Source: Ruegeria atlantica (lineage in GTDB: Bacteria > Pseudomonadota > Alphaproteobacteria > Rhodobacterales > Rhodobacteraceae). From it: a DNA stretch of 64,000 nt. A program made the translations under genes and the position numbers. Under the pieces are notes generated by a model. That model was not told the DNA's origin. It saw only the letters and a list, made by a program, of their open reading frames with translations, and made no database searches. The stretch spans positions 62,001-126,000 of the forward strand of contig NZ_WQFE01000003.1 in NCBI RefSeq assembly GCF_013033965.1, read 5' to 3'. This document shows, piece after piece, positions 45,134-55,207 of the stretch (position 1 is its first letter; the number at the start of each line of letters is the position of its first letter).

Positions 45134-46468
45134 ATGGCACAGGGCCAGATTGCCCCCGGCATTGTCTCCGGGCGGCTGTCCAGCGATGAGCTGACCTCGA
45201 ATTTCACGGATCTGCATCCGCCACTGGCCTCTCATGAGGCCGCTGTGGCAGCGGATCGGTGCTATTTTTGTTACGACGCGCCATGCGTCACAGCCTGTCC
45301 GACAGACATCGACATTCCGCTGTTCATGCGCCAAATCCAGGCCGGTCAGCCCGAAGCTGCGGGTGAAACCATTCTGGCGCAGAACATTCTGGGTGGAATG
45401 TGCGCCCGTGTTTGTCCCACCGAGACATTGTGCGAAGAGGCCTGTGTGCGCGAAACCGCCGAAGGTCAACCGGTTGAGATCGGTCGCTTGCAGCGCTACG
45501 CAACAGACAGTGTCATGGTTGGTGGCGATCATCCGTTTGAGCGGTCTGCACCCACGGGTAAAACCGTTGCTGTGATCGGGGCGGGGCCTGCCGGCCTGGC
45601 CTGTGCGCACAGATTGGCGATGCTGGGCCATGACGTTGTGATCCACGAAAGTCGCCCCAAGCCCGGCGGGCTGAACGAATACGGGATCGCCGCGTACAAA
45701 TCGACGAACGATTTTGCGCAGGCCGAGGTCGATTGGCTACTGAAAATCGGTGGCATCTCTATTGAGACCGGATCAGTTTTGGGTGAAGGTATCTCGCTTG
45801 AAGGTCTGGTCGAGAGTTACGATGCTGTATTCCTGTCCATCGGTCTGGCCGGGGTGAACGCCCTGCGCTCGCAAGGGGCGGACCTGGACGGCGTCCGCCA
45901 CGCGGTCGATTTCATCTCGGACGTTCGGCAAGCCTCTGACCTGTCGAACCTGCCGGTCGGTCGCAATGTTGTGGTGATTGGCGGCGGCATGACTGCCGTG
46001 GATGCTGCGGTGAAGTCGAAATTGCTGGGCGCCGAACATGTCACCATCGCTTACCGCCGTGGCCGTGATGCAATGGGTGCCAGCCGGTACGAGCAAGACC
46101 TAGCGTCTTCGCATGGCGTCAAGATCATGACCAACGTGCAGCCCGTGGCCGTGCATGGAAACGGGGCAGCGGTAGAGATCGAACTGGAGTACACGTCCAG
46201 CCACGACGGGCAGCTTTCGGGCACCGGAGAGATGATCCGCGTCCCAGCTGATCAGGTCCTAAAGGCGATCGGTCAAAAGCTGGATGGCGCCCCCGAGGCG
46301 CTGAAGCTGGACGGCAACAAGATCGCCGTGACCGGGGCCGGGCGCACATCGATGGATGGTGTCTGGGCCGGAGGCGACTGTGCAGCGGGTGGCGAAGACC
46401 TGACCGTGACCGCAGTGGCCGAGGGCCGGGATGCGGCGATGGACATCCACGCAACGCTCGTTTCGTGA
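45134..46468 (+). CDS. preT: Dihydropyrimidine dehydrogenase, NAD-linked FAD/Fe-S subunit
   Basis: PreT passes electrons from NAD(P)H to PreA for the reduction of uracil and thymine, the first step of reductive pyrimidine breakdown. The 444-residue protein starts with a GltD-like Fe-S domain (Cys43, 46, 51 and 55 in DRCYFCYDAPCVTACP, then GGMCARVCPTETLCEEAC), followed by the FAD motif VIGAGPAGLACAHR and the NAD motif VIGGGMTAVDAA. The end VWAGGDCAAGGEDL closes the FAD site. The ATG at 45,134 follows AGGGAG. A methyltransferase gene separates it from preA. Confidence 0.95.
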   Translation: MAQGQIAPGIVSGRLSSDELTSNFTDLHPPLASHEAAVAADRCYFCYDAPCVTACPTDIDIPLFMRQIQAGQPEAAGETILAQNILGGMCARVCPTETLCEEACVRETAEGQPVEIGRLQRYATDSVMVGGDHPFERSAPTGKTVAVIGAGPAGLACAHRLAMLGHDVVIHESRPKPGGLNEYGIAAYKSTNDFAQAEVDWLLKIGGISIETGSVLGEGISLEGLVESYDAVFLSIGLAGVNALRSQGADLDGVRHAVDFISDVRQASDLSNLPVGRNVVVIGGGMTAVDAAVKSKLLGAEHVTIAYRRGRDAMGASRYEQDLASSHGVKIMTNVQPVAVHGNGAAVEIELEYTSSHDGQLSGTGEMIRVPADQVLKAIGQKLDGAPEALKLDGNKIAVTGAGRTSMDGVWAGGDCAAGGEDLTVTAVAEGRDAAMDIHATLVS

Positions 46469-46514
46469 TAGGATGGGGCATTCACCCCATCCCATTCGCT
46501 GCTGAGGTATCCTC

Positions 46515-47351
46515 ATGTCCCAGATCGAACAAGCTGTTGCGCAACACTATACAACTGGTGCTCTTACGGAACGCATGCGTGAGGCGCTCAAAGCCAGTGG
46601 CATTGATCCAAATGCGGCGACAGTTGCCGACCTCAAGGCAGGTGATGAGTTCCATACCGGCGGTGTTCTTGCGACGGACAACCTGTTTGCCCAGCTTTCG
46701 CCGACCCACGCGACCCGTGTGCTGGATGTCGGCAGCGGCATTGGTGGGACGTCGCGGTACATCGTGGATCGTTATGACTCGACAGTCACCGGGGTCGACC
46801 TGACGCCTGAATTTGTCGAAACGGCTACTGCTTTAAGTGAACTTGTCGGGCATTCCGAAAAGACGAGTTTTCTGGTTGGCAGCGCACTGGACATGCCTGT
46901 TCCGGATGCAGGCTTCGATCTTGCCGTCATGATGCATGTTGGGATGAACATCGAAAACAAGGCTGGCCTTTTCGCGGAAGTCTCGCGCGCGCTGGCCTGG
47001 GATGGGACCTTTGCCCTGTTTGATGTGATGGGTGGGGAAATTGCCGAGCCACTGGCCTATCCTTTGCCATGGTCAACTGTTGCCGAGACATCCTTTGTCG
47101 ATGCGCCAGAGGTTTACAAAGAAGCCGCCGCTGCGGCGGGCCTCGAATTGGTCTCTGAGACAGACCGGACCGAATTCGCGCTTACCTTTTTCGAAGAGGT
47201 GTTTGCGCGCATCGCCGAAAGCGGCCCGCCGCCCTTGGGCATCCACCTGATGATGGGCGAGACGGCGCCTGAAAAGTTCCAAAACTACGTCACGAACCTG
47301 AAGGCCGGGCGCATTCGTCCGACCGAAATGATATTCAAGAAAACCGGCTGA
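46515..47351 (+). CDS. Class I SAM-dependent methyltransferase (between preT and preA)
   Basis: A 278-residue methyltransferase with SAM motifs VLDVGSGIGGTSRYI (about 76-90), VTGVDLTPEFVETA and VMMHVGMNIENKAGLFAEVSRAL. It resembles UbiE/sarcosine-type small-molecule methylases. It sits 46 bp after preT and 18 bp before preA, on the same strand, so it is part of the pyrimidine operon. A substrate among pyrimidines or their products, such as a methylated base, is only a guess. Confidence 0.85.
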   Translation: MSQIEQAVAQHYTTGALTERMREALKASGIDPNAATVADLKAGDEFHTGGVLATDNLFAQLSPTHATRVLDVGSGIGGTSRYIVDRYDSTVTGVDLTPEFVETATALSELVGHSEKTSFLVGSALDMPVPDAGFDLAVMMHVGMNIENKAGLFAEVSRALAWDGTFALFDVMGGEIAEPLAYPLPWSTVAETSFVDAPEVYKEAAAAAGLELVSETDRTEFALTFFEEVFARIAESGPPPLGIHLMMGETAPEKFQNYVTNLKAGRIRPTEMIFKKTG

Positions 47352-47369
47352 GCCGGGAAGGGAGAAGCC

Positions 47370-48674
47370 ATGGCCGATCTGACAACAAACTTTCTGGGTA
47401 TTTCCAGCCCCAATCCTTACTGGCTTGCCTCGGCACCACCGACGGACAAGGAATACAACGTCCGCCGCGCGTTCGAGGCCGGGTGGGGCGGCGTAGTCTG
47501 GAAAACGCTGGGGTCCGAGGGGCCGCCGGTCGTAAACGTGAACGGGCCGCGCTACGGCGCGATCTATGGCGCGGACCGGCGGTTGTTGGGGCTGAACAAC
47601 ATCGAGCTGATCACAGACCGGCCGCTTGAAGTGAACCTGGAAGAAATGGCGCGGGTCAAAGCCGACTATCCGGATCGCGCGCTGATCGCTTCGATCATGG
47701 TGCCGTGTGAGGAAGAGGCGTGGAAAGCCATCCTGCCGCGCGTCGAAGAAACCGGTGCAGACGGGATCGAACTGAACTTTGGCTGCCCGCACGGGATGAG
47801 CGAACGCGGCATGGGATCTGCCGTGGGGCAGGTGCCGGAGTATATCGAGATGGTGACCCGCTGGTGCAAGCAGTATTATGGCCGCCCGGTTATCGTGAAG
47901 CTGACGCCGAACATCACCGATATCCGCAAGCCCGCCGAGGCGGCGCGAAACGGTGGTGCGGATGCGGTCTCGCTGATCAATACGATCAACTCGATCACCA
48001 GCGTCAATCTGGACACGTTCAGCCCCGAGCCTTCGATTGACGGCAAAGGCAGCCACGGTGGTTATTGCGGCCCGGCTGTTAAGCCGATCGCTCTGTCCAT
48101 GGTATCCGAGATTTCGCGTGCGGAAGCGACGCATGGTCTGCCGATTTCAGGTATCGGTGGCGTGACCACATGGCGTGATGCGGCAGAGTTCATGGCGCTG
48201 GGATGTGGGACCGTTCAGGTCTGCACCGCGGCAATGACCTATGGGTTCAAGATCATTGATGAGCTGACTGCCGGTCTGTCCAAGTGGATGGACGAAAAAG
48301 GCTACAAAGACGTCTCGGAAATCGTTGGTCTGGCTGTTCCCAACGTTACGGACTGGCAGTATCTGAACCTGAACTATGTGGCCAAGGCCAAGATCGATCA
48401 GGACCAGTGCATCAAATGCGGGCGCTGCTATGCCGCGTGCGAAGATACCAGCCACCAGGCGATTTCCATGTCCGACGATCGCGTTTTTGAAGTCATGGAC
48501 GACGAATGCGTCGCCTGTAACTTGTGCGTGGATGTCTGCCCGGTCGACGGCTGCATCTCGATGGTGCCTATGGCTGCCGGAGAGGTAGATCCGCGCACCG
48601 GACGGGAAGTTCAGCCGGAATATGCGAACTGGACGACCCATCCAAACAACCCGATGGCGAAAGCGGCCGAGTAA
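47370..48674 (+). CDS. preA: Dihydropyrimidine dehydrogenase, catalytic FMN/Fe-S subunit
   Basis: PreA reduces uracil and thymine to dihydropyrimidines. The 434-residue protein has a dihydroorotate dehydrogenase-like FMN barrel (ISSPNPYWLASAPPTDKEYNV at the start, ELNFGCPHGMSERGMGSAVG with the active-site Cys, IGGVTTWRDA), then a two-cluster ferredoxin domain (CIKCGRCYAACE and CVACNLCVDVCPVDGC). GGGAAGGGAG precedes the ATG. It closes the preT operon, and a strong terminator follows. Confidence 0.96.
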   Translation: MADLTTNFLGISSPNPYWLASAPPTDKEYNVRRAFEAGWGGVVWKTLGSEGPPVVNVNGPRYGAIYGADRRLLGLNNIELITDRPLEVNLEEMARVKADYPDRALIASIMVPCEEEAWKAILPRVEETGADGIELNFGCPHGMSERGMGSAVGQVPEYIEMVTRWCKQYYGRPVIVKLTPNITDIRKPAEAARNGGADAVSLINTINSITSVNLDTFSPEPSIDGKGSHGGYCGPAVKPIALSMVSEISRAEATHGLPISGIGGVTTWRDAAEFMALGCGTVQVCTAAMTYGFKIIDELTAGLSKWMDEKGYKDVSEIVGLAVPNVTDWQYLNLNYVAKAKIDQDQCIKCGRCYAACEDTSHQAISMSDDRVFEVMDDECVACNLCVDVCPVDGCISMVPMAAGEVDPRTGREVQPEYANWTTHPNNPMAKAAE

Positions 48675-48693
48675 GGTCGATTGGCGAAACGAT

Positions 48694-48716
48694 AAGGGGC
48701 CGCAGAGCGGCCCTTT
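48694..48716 (+). terminator. Terminator after preA
   Basis: AAGGGGCCGC and GCGGCCCTTT form a 10-bp stem (one G-U) with loop AGA. Confidence 0.8.
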
Positions 48717-48793
48717 ACCAGAGCAGCCGCTGATGACGGAATGCGATCAGATCCACAGCGCCTCTAAAGACCTGCGCTGGCGTTTTGGACTCC

Positions 48794-50053
48794 CTAGATC
48801 AAATAGGTGGACAAGATCGGCGCATAGCTGAGCAGAATTAACACGGCTGCCACGGCAATCAGGAAAGGCCAAAGCGATTTCAGGATCGCTCCGGGTGTCG
48901 TGCCGCTCATGGATGAGGCGATATAGAGGCCAATTCCTACAGGTGGCGTCAGCAGGCCAAGAACCAGGTTCAGGCAGGCGACCACGCCGAATTGATAGGG
49001 GCTGATGTCGTAGGACCCAATTGCAATCGGCAACAAAATGGGTGTGATCAGAATGATAGCCGCGATCCCGTCGATCACCATCCCCACCAACAGCAAGGCG
49101 GCATTTACGATCAGCAGAAATATGAACGGATCGGATGTGATGGATGTGATCAACCCCGCCAACTGCTGAGGTATCTCCTCGTAGATAATGACCCAGCCAA
49201 ATACGCTGGCCGCGGCGATCATGAACAGGATCATCGACGCATTTGCGGCTGTTCGCTTGAACATCTCGCCCAGATTCTGCGGCTTCAGATCTCCGTAAAT
49301 CAGCCACCCGACCAGAAATGCGATTAGCGAGGCGATGGCGGCGGATTCCGTTGGTGTTGCAATGCCGAACAGAATGCCGCCGATGATCGAAACCGGGATC
49401 AGCATGGCGGGCAGCGCGGCGATCAAGGCTTGTACGGCGTCTTTTCGGGACATCCAGACACCCTTGGGGAATTGCTGAACCCAACCAATTAACGTGATTA
49501 CCAGCGCAAATGCGCCAGCCATAAGAAGTCCAGGAATGATCCCGGCAATAAACATGTCGCCGATAGGAATCTGAGCCAGAACGCCAAAGATGACAAACAT
49601 CATCGACGGTGGAATGACCGGGGCCAATAGGCCCCCGGCCGCTGTCGTGGCGGCAGCGAAGCCCTTGCTATAGCCCTCTTCCTCCATCGCGGGGACCATC
49701 GCGCGGGACATCACAGCGATCTGTGCGGTGGCCGAGCCGATGATGGCAGCCATGAACATATTCGCCAGCAGGTTGATATAGGCCAGCCCACCCCGAAACC
49801 CGCCCACGAACACGCGTGCCAAAGCGACCAGACGGCGCGTCATGCCGCCTTCATTCATCAATTCTCCGGTCAGCATGAACAGTGGGATGGCCAACAGGCC
49901 GTAGTTTTCCAGTCCGCCAAACATCTTCTGGGCGAAACTGTCATAGAGAACCGTGTTCCCGCTTTCCCAGATGTACCAGATTGCCGTTATCGCCAGCACG
50001 ATGGCGACGGGCACCGACAGCAGCAGGGTGGCCAGAAAGACAATCGGGCTCAT
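48794..50053 (-). CDS. TRAP transporter large membrane subunit (DctM type)
   Basis: A 419-residue permease with about 12 helices, the ion-coupled transport channel of a TRAP system (SPIVFLATLLLSVPVAIVLAI, FMLTGELMNEGGMTRRLVALA, AAGGLLAPVIPPSMMFVIF, LVGMVIDGIAAIILITPILLPI, GLLTPPVGIGLYIASS). Its ATG overlaps the small-subunit stop by 4 bp. With the small subunit and solute-binding protein it forms a sodium-driven importer for an organic acid. Because the dioxygenase gene is directly upstream of the operon, an aromatic or amino-aromatic acid is a likely substrate. Confidence 0.93.
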   Translation of the reverse strand: MSPIVFLATLLLSVPVAIVLAITAIWYIWESGNTVLYDSFAQKMFGGLENYGLLAIPLFMLTGELMNEGGMTRRLVALARVFVGGFRGGLAYINLLANMFMAAIIGSATAQIAVMSRAMVPAMEEEGYSKGFAAATTAAGGLLAPVIPPSMMFVIFGVLAQIPIGDMFIAGIIPGLLMAGAFALVITLIGWVQQFPKGVWMSRKDAVQALIAALPAMLIPVSIIGGILFGIATPTESAAIASLIAFLVGWLIYGDLKPQNLGEMFKRTAANASMILFMIAAASVFGWVIIYEEIPQQLAGLITSITSDPFIFLLIVNAALLLVGMVIDGIAAIILITPILLPIAIGSYDISPYQFGVVACLNLVLGLLTPPVGIGLYIASSMSGTTPGAILKSLWPFLIAVAAVLILLSYAPILSTYLI

Positions 50054-50583
50054 GCGGGTGACCCTCGTCCGGGACGCGTCAGAAGATGCATCGTGGAGTG
50101 CAGAGTGGCCCCCAAGGCAAATAGCCACATCACGAGCCAAAACAGAAACTTTGGCAGCCCAAGAGTCGAAGTCGGCTCGGCATAGATGAAGTTGAACGTA
50201 TTGCCCTGAAACTCCATGGCATCGAACCCGGCACGGGCGATGTCCAATGGCAGAAACCAGCGCCAGCAGAACCACAGCATCGCGACGGCAAAAATGAAGA
50301 CAACAATGTCGACCGCCTTCTGGATGATTGCCCGGGCCTTAGAAGGAACCACATCAACAAGGATCGTGATCGAGACTGAGTTTCGGTGATGCAGCGCGGC
50401 GGACGCACCAAGGAATGTCATCCACACCATCGCATAGATCGCCAGCTCATCCACCCAGAACAGCGCGTTACCAGCGGTGCGGGTGACGACATTCAGCAAG
50501 ATCAGCAAGGTGACGCAAACCGCAAGTGCTGCGGCACACCACAATTCAACCCGCGCCCAAGTAGCTGACAGCCGGTACAACAT
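50050..50583 (-). CDS. TRAP transporter small membrane subunit (DctQ type)
   Basis: A 177-residue four-helix protein typical of DctQ: LWCAAALAVCVTLLILLNVVTR, FWVDELAIYAMVWMTFLGASAALHHR with the conserved Asp-Glu pair, VVFIFAVAMLWFCW and a final helix. It begins at the ATG 50,583; a few residues upstream are not conserved. It is coupled to the large subunit by an ATGA overlap. A hairpin lies between it and the upstream binding-protein gene. Confidence 0.9.
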   Translation of the reverse strand: MLYRLSATWARVELWCAAALAVCVTLLILLNVVTRTAGNALFWVDELAIYAMVWMTFLGASAALHHRNSVSITILVDVVPSKARAIIQKAVDIVVFIFAVAMLWFCWRWFLPLDIARAGFDAMEFQGNTFNFIYAEPTSTLGLPKFLFWLVMWLFALGATLHSTMHLLTRPGRGSPA

Positions 50584-50600
50584 CCCCGATCCCCTATGCA

Positions 50601-50629
50601 AAAGGGCGCAGGATCGACCCGCGCCCTTT
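50601..50629 (-). terminator. Partial terminator/attenuator between the TRAP binding protein and permease genes
   Basis: On the minus strand AAAGGGCGC and GCGCCCTTT form a 9-bp stem around an 11-base loop, 17 bp past the binding-protein stop. It probably makes the binding protein more abundant than the permeases. Confidence 0.65.
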
Positions 50630-50646
50630 CCCTGAAACGTTCAACT

Positions 50647-52243
<1,597 letters not shown>

Positions 52244-52256
52244 TTATCCGCATCTA

Positions 52257-52277
52257 GATATCCGATTTGCTTATATC
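52257..52277. promoter_or_regulatory. LysR-type operator before nbaC
   Basis: GATAT-N11-ATATC, a perfect T-N11-A palindrome, centred 78 bp upstream of the nbaC start. The same motif occurs at two other promoters of the block. Confidence 0.7.
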
Positions 52278-52284
52278 GATGCGG

Positions 52285-53238
52285 TTAGGGCTTTAAGCCG
52301 CATTCCTCGAACCCTTTGCGAATGATCTCTTTTTCCGCATCCGTTAGTTCCAGCATGGGCGCGCGCACGCGCCCTCCGGTCTGACCCAGAAGCTCTTGCC
52401 AGTACTTGCCAAACGCGGTGGGTTTGTCCGCAGGTTTGGTCCGCTTCATCGCGTCGCGCACCGGGTTCAGGCTGTCAAACACCCTGCGCGCCTCGTCCGC
52501 TTTGCCCGCAAAAGCCAGTCGCGTGTATTCGTTCATGCGCTGATCGTTCTTGGTCTGGATCTGATAGGGTGGCGACGAACACAGGTACAGTTTCCAGTCC
52601 AGTTCCAGAATATTGTCCAACCATTCATGTTCGGCCGAGGTCGAGACATGGATTCTGTCGCCCACCATATGGGTCAGTTTCACGTACATCTCGCGCGGGA
52701 CAGAGTATTTGATGGCCACGATGTTCGGCAGATCGGCAATCCGAGCACATTCCTCGGGCTGCATCAGGTAACCGCTGTCCGGGTGGCTCCACATCGCAAT
52801 CCCGATATCGAGCTCATCGCAGAACCGTTTGTAGTACTGGTACAAAACCTCCCCACGATCCTGAACAAAGCTAAGAACAGGGGCGTGCAGGACGATGTAA
52901 TCGGCCCCGCAATTTTGCGCATGTCGTGCCAGTTCCAGCGCCGTGTCCATGTTCTGGTCCGAGACCGAGACGATCACACCGGCCTTGCCCGCGCATTCAT
53001 CGACCGCAATTTCAAAGTTGCGCTTGCGCTCATCAAGGCTCATCGAAAAAAACTCGCCCTGTTTCCCCGCCACGAACAGGCCCTGAATATCCAGATCGTC
53101 GATCCAGTGACGAATGTTTGACCTCAGGCCTGCCTCATCCAGTGACAAATCATCGTTGAACGGGTTCAGGGCCGCCGCCCAGATTCCGGTCATGTGCTCG
53201 CGCGCATAGGCTTTTGCATCGTGTTTAGAGTAATTCAT
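52285..53238 (-). CDS. DapA-family aldolase/lyase with atypical active site
   Basis: A 317-residue (beta/alpha)8 protein of the dihydrodipicolinate synthase/N-acetylneuraminate lyase family. The Schiff-base lysine is Lys177 in VAIKYSVP. The usual GTTGE pyruvate loop reads GKQGE (58-62), and the usual tyrosine near 120 is replaced in HAPVLS. So it probably does not use pyruvate in the ordinary way. It may be a hydratase-aldolase or decarboxylase in the 3-hydroxyanthranilate-linked pathway. It is divergent from the aspartate dehydrogenase-like gene with a GATAT palindrome between them; its stop lies 95 bp upstream of the nbaC start on the same strand. Confidence 0.85.
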   Translation of the reverse strand: MNYSKHDAKAYAREHMTGIWAAALNPFNDDLSLDEAGLRSNIRHWIDDLDIQGLFVAGKQGEFFSMSLDERKRNFEIAVDECAGKAGVIVSVSDQNMDTALELARHAQNCGADYIVLHAPVLSFVQDRGEVLYQYYKRFCDELDIGIAMWSHPDSGYLMQPEECARIADLPNIVAIKYSVPREMYVKLTHMVGDRIHVSTSAEHEWLDNILELDWKLYLCSSPPYQIQTKNDQRMNEYTRLAFAGKADEARRVFDSLNPVRDAMKRTKPADKPTAFGKYWQELLGQTGGRVRAPMLELTDAEKEIIRKGFEECGLKP

Positions 53239-53313
53239 ATCAGGCGGACCTTTTAGTTATCATGCTAAGAAAGCCCGATCATATCGTCTGATCCAATGCG
53301 AAAGCTGGGAATT

Positions 53314-53336
53314 GGATATCAGAAATTAGAATATCC
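53314..53336. promoter_or_regulatory. LysR-type operator between the aldolase and aspartate dehydrogenase-like genes
   Basis: GGATAT-N11-ATATCC, a perfect palindrome, centred 59 bp before the dehydrogenase-like start and 87 bp before the aldolase start. An extra ATATC follows at 53342-53346. Confidence 0.75.
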
Positions 53337-53383
53337 ATAGAATATCAATTTAGGAATCTTTGGCGCTGGGTTAAGTTTGCCGC

Positions 53384-54157
53384 ATGAAGATTGGATTGAT
53401 TGGAAAAGGCGCGATCGCGCAGCATGTCTTGGATGCCATTCAGGCGCGAGGGCATCAGGTTCATGCGGTTCTGGTTCGCGCAAGCAGCGTTTCGCAGGAT
53501 CCGGATTTATTTGTGGGTTCTGTAAAAGATCTCACTTCCAGAGCAAATCTGGTGATCGACTGCGCGGGCCATCAGGCGTTGGCGGAGTACGGTCCTCAGG
53601 TTTTGTCCCGTGGCATTGATATGATCACTGTATCCATTGGCGCATTGGCGGATCGGCAAGTCGCGGATGCGTTGGAAGCCTCTGCTCGCGGCTCGGGGGC
53701 CAAGCTGTATCTGGCCAGTGGCGCCATCGGGGCGCTGGATTGTCTTGGTGCAGCTGCGACCGGCAAGTTGGACAAGGTTATCTATGTCGGGCGCAAGTCA
53801 CCGCAAGGCTGGAAGGGTTCAATGGCTGAGGACAAGTTAGACCTCGAAAATCTCATCAAGGCGGAAGCGCATTTCAATGGCACCGCTCGTGAGGCCGCGT
53901 TGAATTACCCCAAAAACGCAAACGTGGCGGCGGCAGTCGCTTTGGCTGGGTTAGGATTCGACGACACACAGGTTCAACTGATCGCGGACCCTTCAGCCAC
54001 CGGCAACACTCACGAGATCGAGGCCCAAGGCGAATTCGGGCGGTTTCATTTCCAGATCAGCGGGAAGTCCCTGCCGGACAATCCACGTAGTTCTGCCCTG
54101 GCGGCCATGAGCGTGGTGGCCAAGGTCGAACAGCTTCTGGACCCAATTGTGATCTGA
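53384..54157 (+). CDS. Aspartate dehydrogenase-like NAD(P) enzyme
   Basis: A 257-residue protein of the L-aspartate dehydrogenase (DUF108/NadX) family: Rossmann start MKIGLIGKGAIAQHVLDAI, then YPKNANVAAAVALAGLGFDDTQVQLIADP and the catalytic His210 in SATGNTHEIEA. The end SLPDNPRSSALAAMSVVAKVEQLL is family-typical. Family enzymes interconvert aspartate and iminoaspartate/oxaloacetate and can feed quinolinate. Here it may act on an amino or imino product of the ring-cleavage path. It is followed by the LysR gene after 2 bp, forming one operon. Confidence 0.88.
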   Translation: MKIGLIGKGAIAQHVLDAIQARGHQVHAVLVRASSVSQDPDLFVGSVKDLTSRANLVIDCAGHQALAEYGPQVLSRGIDMITVSIGALADRQVADALEASARGSGAKLYLASGAIGALDCLGAAATGKLDKVIYVGRKSPQGWKGSMAEDKLDLENLIKAEAHFNGTAREAALNYPKNANVAAAVALAGLGFDDTQVQLIADPSATGNTHEIEAQGEFGRFHFQISGKSLPDNPRSSALAAMSVVAKVEQLLDPIVI

Positions 54158-54159
54158 CC

Positions 54160-55104
54160 ATGGTGGGACGTCACTCACGCATCGTCGATCGCGCCCTGAC
54201 CCGGTTGAAACTGCGCCAACTGCGCCTGCTGGTTGCGGTGGGTGCGCATGGCAACATCCAGAACGCAGCACGTGAACTAGGCATTTCACAACCCGCAGCA
54301 ACCAAGATGATTCAGGATCTTGAACTGGATTTTGAGGTCAAGCTGTTTAGCCGAACCAATCGAGGCGTGATCCCGACTGTGTTTGGAGAAACCCTGATCC
54401 GTCATGGCAAACTGATCTTTGCGCAGGTCTCGAACGCCGCGCAGGAACTGGACGACCTGAACGAAGGAAATGCAGGCCGCGTTGTGGTAGGCACTTTGCT
54501 GGCAGCGTCGACCAGCCTTCTGCCAACGGCTATTGAAATCCTGCTCGCTGACCGTCCGAACGTGGCCATCAAGATTAATGAAGGCACGAACGAAGTCCTG
54601 ATGCCACGGTTGCTTTCGGGCGAGATCGATATGGTGGTCGGGCGCCTGCCATCCCATCGGCATCGCGACAAGATCAGGCAGGAAAAGCTGTTTGAGGACC
54701 GCATACTGGCGATTGTCGGCAATCAGCACCCCTTGGCCGAACGTCAGAACATCTCATTCGCGCAAACCAAACCTTTTGGCTGGATTGTGCCACCGCTTGA
54801 AACCACGCTGAGGCGTCAGCTTGACCATTTCTTTGTTGGCCAGCAGCAATACGTCCCGCCCGTGATGATCGAATCCGTATCCTACCTGACCAACCGGGCC
54901 CTTCTGCAGTCGCGCGATCTGATCGGGCTTATGCCGGCCGAGGTCGTTTCGCAGGACATTGCCCACGGCTACTTGTCGCCGCTGGATTGGGACGTCCCAT
55001 TTGGGCAGGGGCCGATTGGTGTCTCGTTCCGGGCGGATGCCGATCTTTCCCCAGCGGGTCGGGCCTTCAAGGCAGCGCTGCATCAGGCGGTGAAACAGAA
55101 ATGA
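54160..55104 (+). CDS. LysR-family regulator of the aromatic block
   Basis: A 314-residue LysR regulator: N-terminal winged helix (LKLRQLRLLVAVGAHGNIQNAARELGISQPAATKMIQDLE, about 16-55) and a type 2 periplasmic-binding-like effector domain (about 90-305). Its gene starts 2 bp after the dehydrogenase-like gene. Three T-N11-A palindromes at the block promoters are likely its sites, so it is taken as the shared regulator. The inducer is unknown but may be 3-hydroxyanthranilate or a product. Confidence 0.92.
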   Translation: MVGRHSRIVDRALTRLKLRQLRLLVAVGAHGNIQNAARELGISQPAATKMIQDLELDFEVKLFSRTNRGVIPTVFGETLIRHGKLIFAQVSNAAQELDDLNEGNAGRVVVGTLLAASTSLLPTAIEILLADRPNVAIKINEGTNEVLMPRLLSGEIDMVVGRLPSHRHRDKIRQEKLFEDRILAIVGNQHPLAERQNISFAQTKPFGWIVPPLETTLRRQLDHFFVGQQQYVPPVMIESVSYLTNRALLQSRDLIGLMPAEVVSQDIAHGYLSPLDWDVPFGQGPIGVSFRADADLSPAGRAFKAALHQAVKQK

Positions 55105-55109
55105 AGTCA

Positions 55110-55130
55110 GGTATTCGCCAAATTGATATC
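55110..55130. promoter_or_regulatory. LysR-type operator before the aldehyde dehydrogenase gene
   Basis: GGTAT-N11-ATATC, one mismatch from GATAT-N11-ATATC, centred 88 bp before the start codon. It shares its right half with the two perfect copies upstream. Confidence 0.6.
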
Positions 55131-55207
55131 AGTATTCCCCCAATTCACTTGAAGTAATGCCAGCCATTGCGTGATTTGAAATGGTCAAAATCGGAGGCGT
55201 CGGTTTC

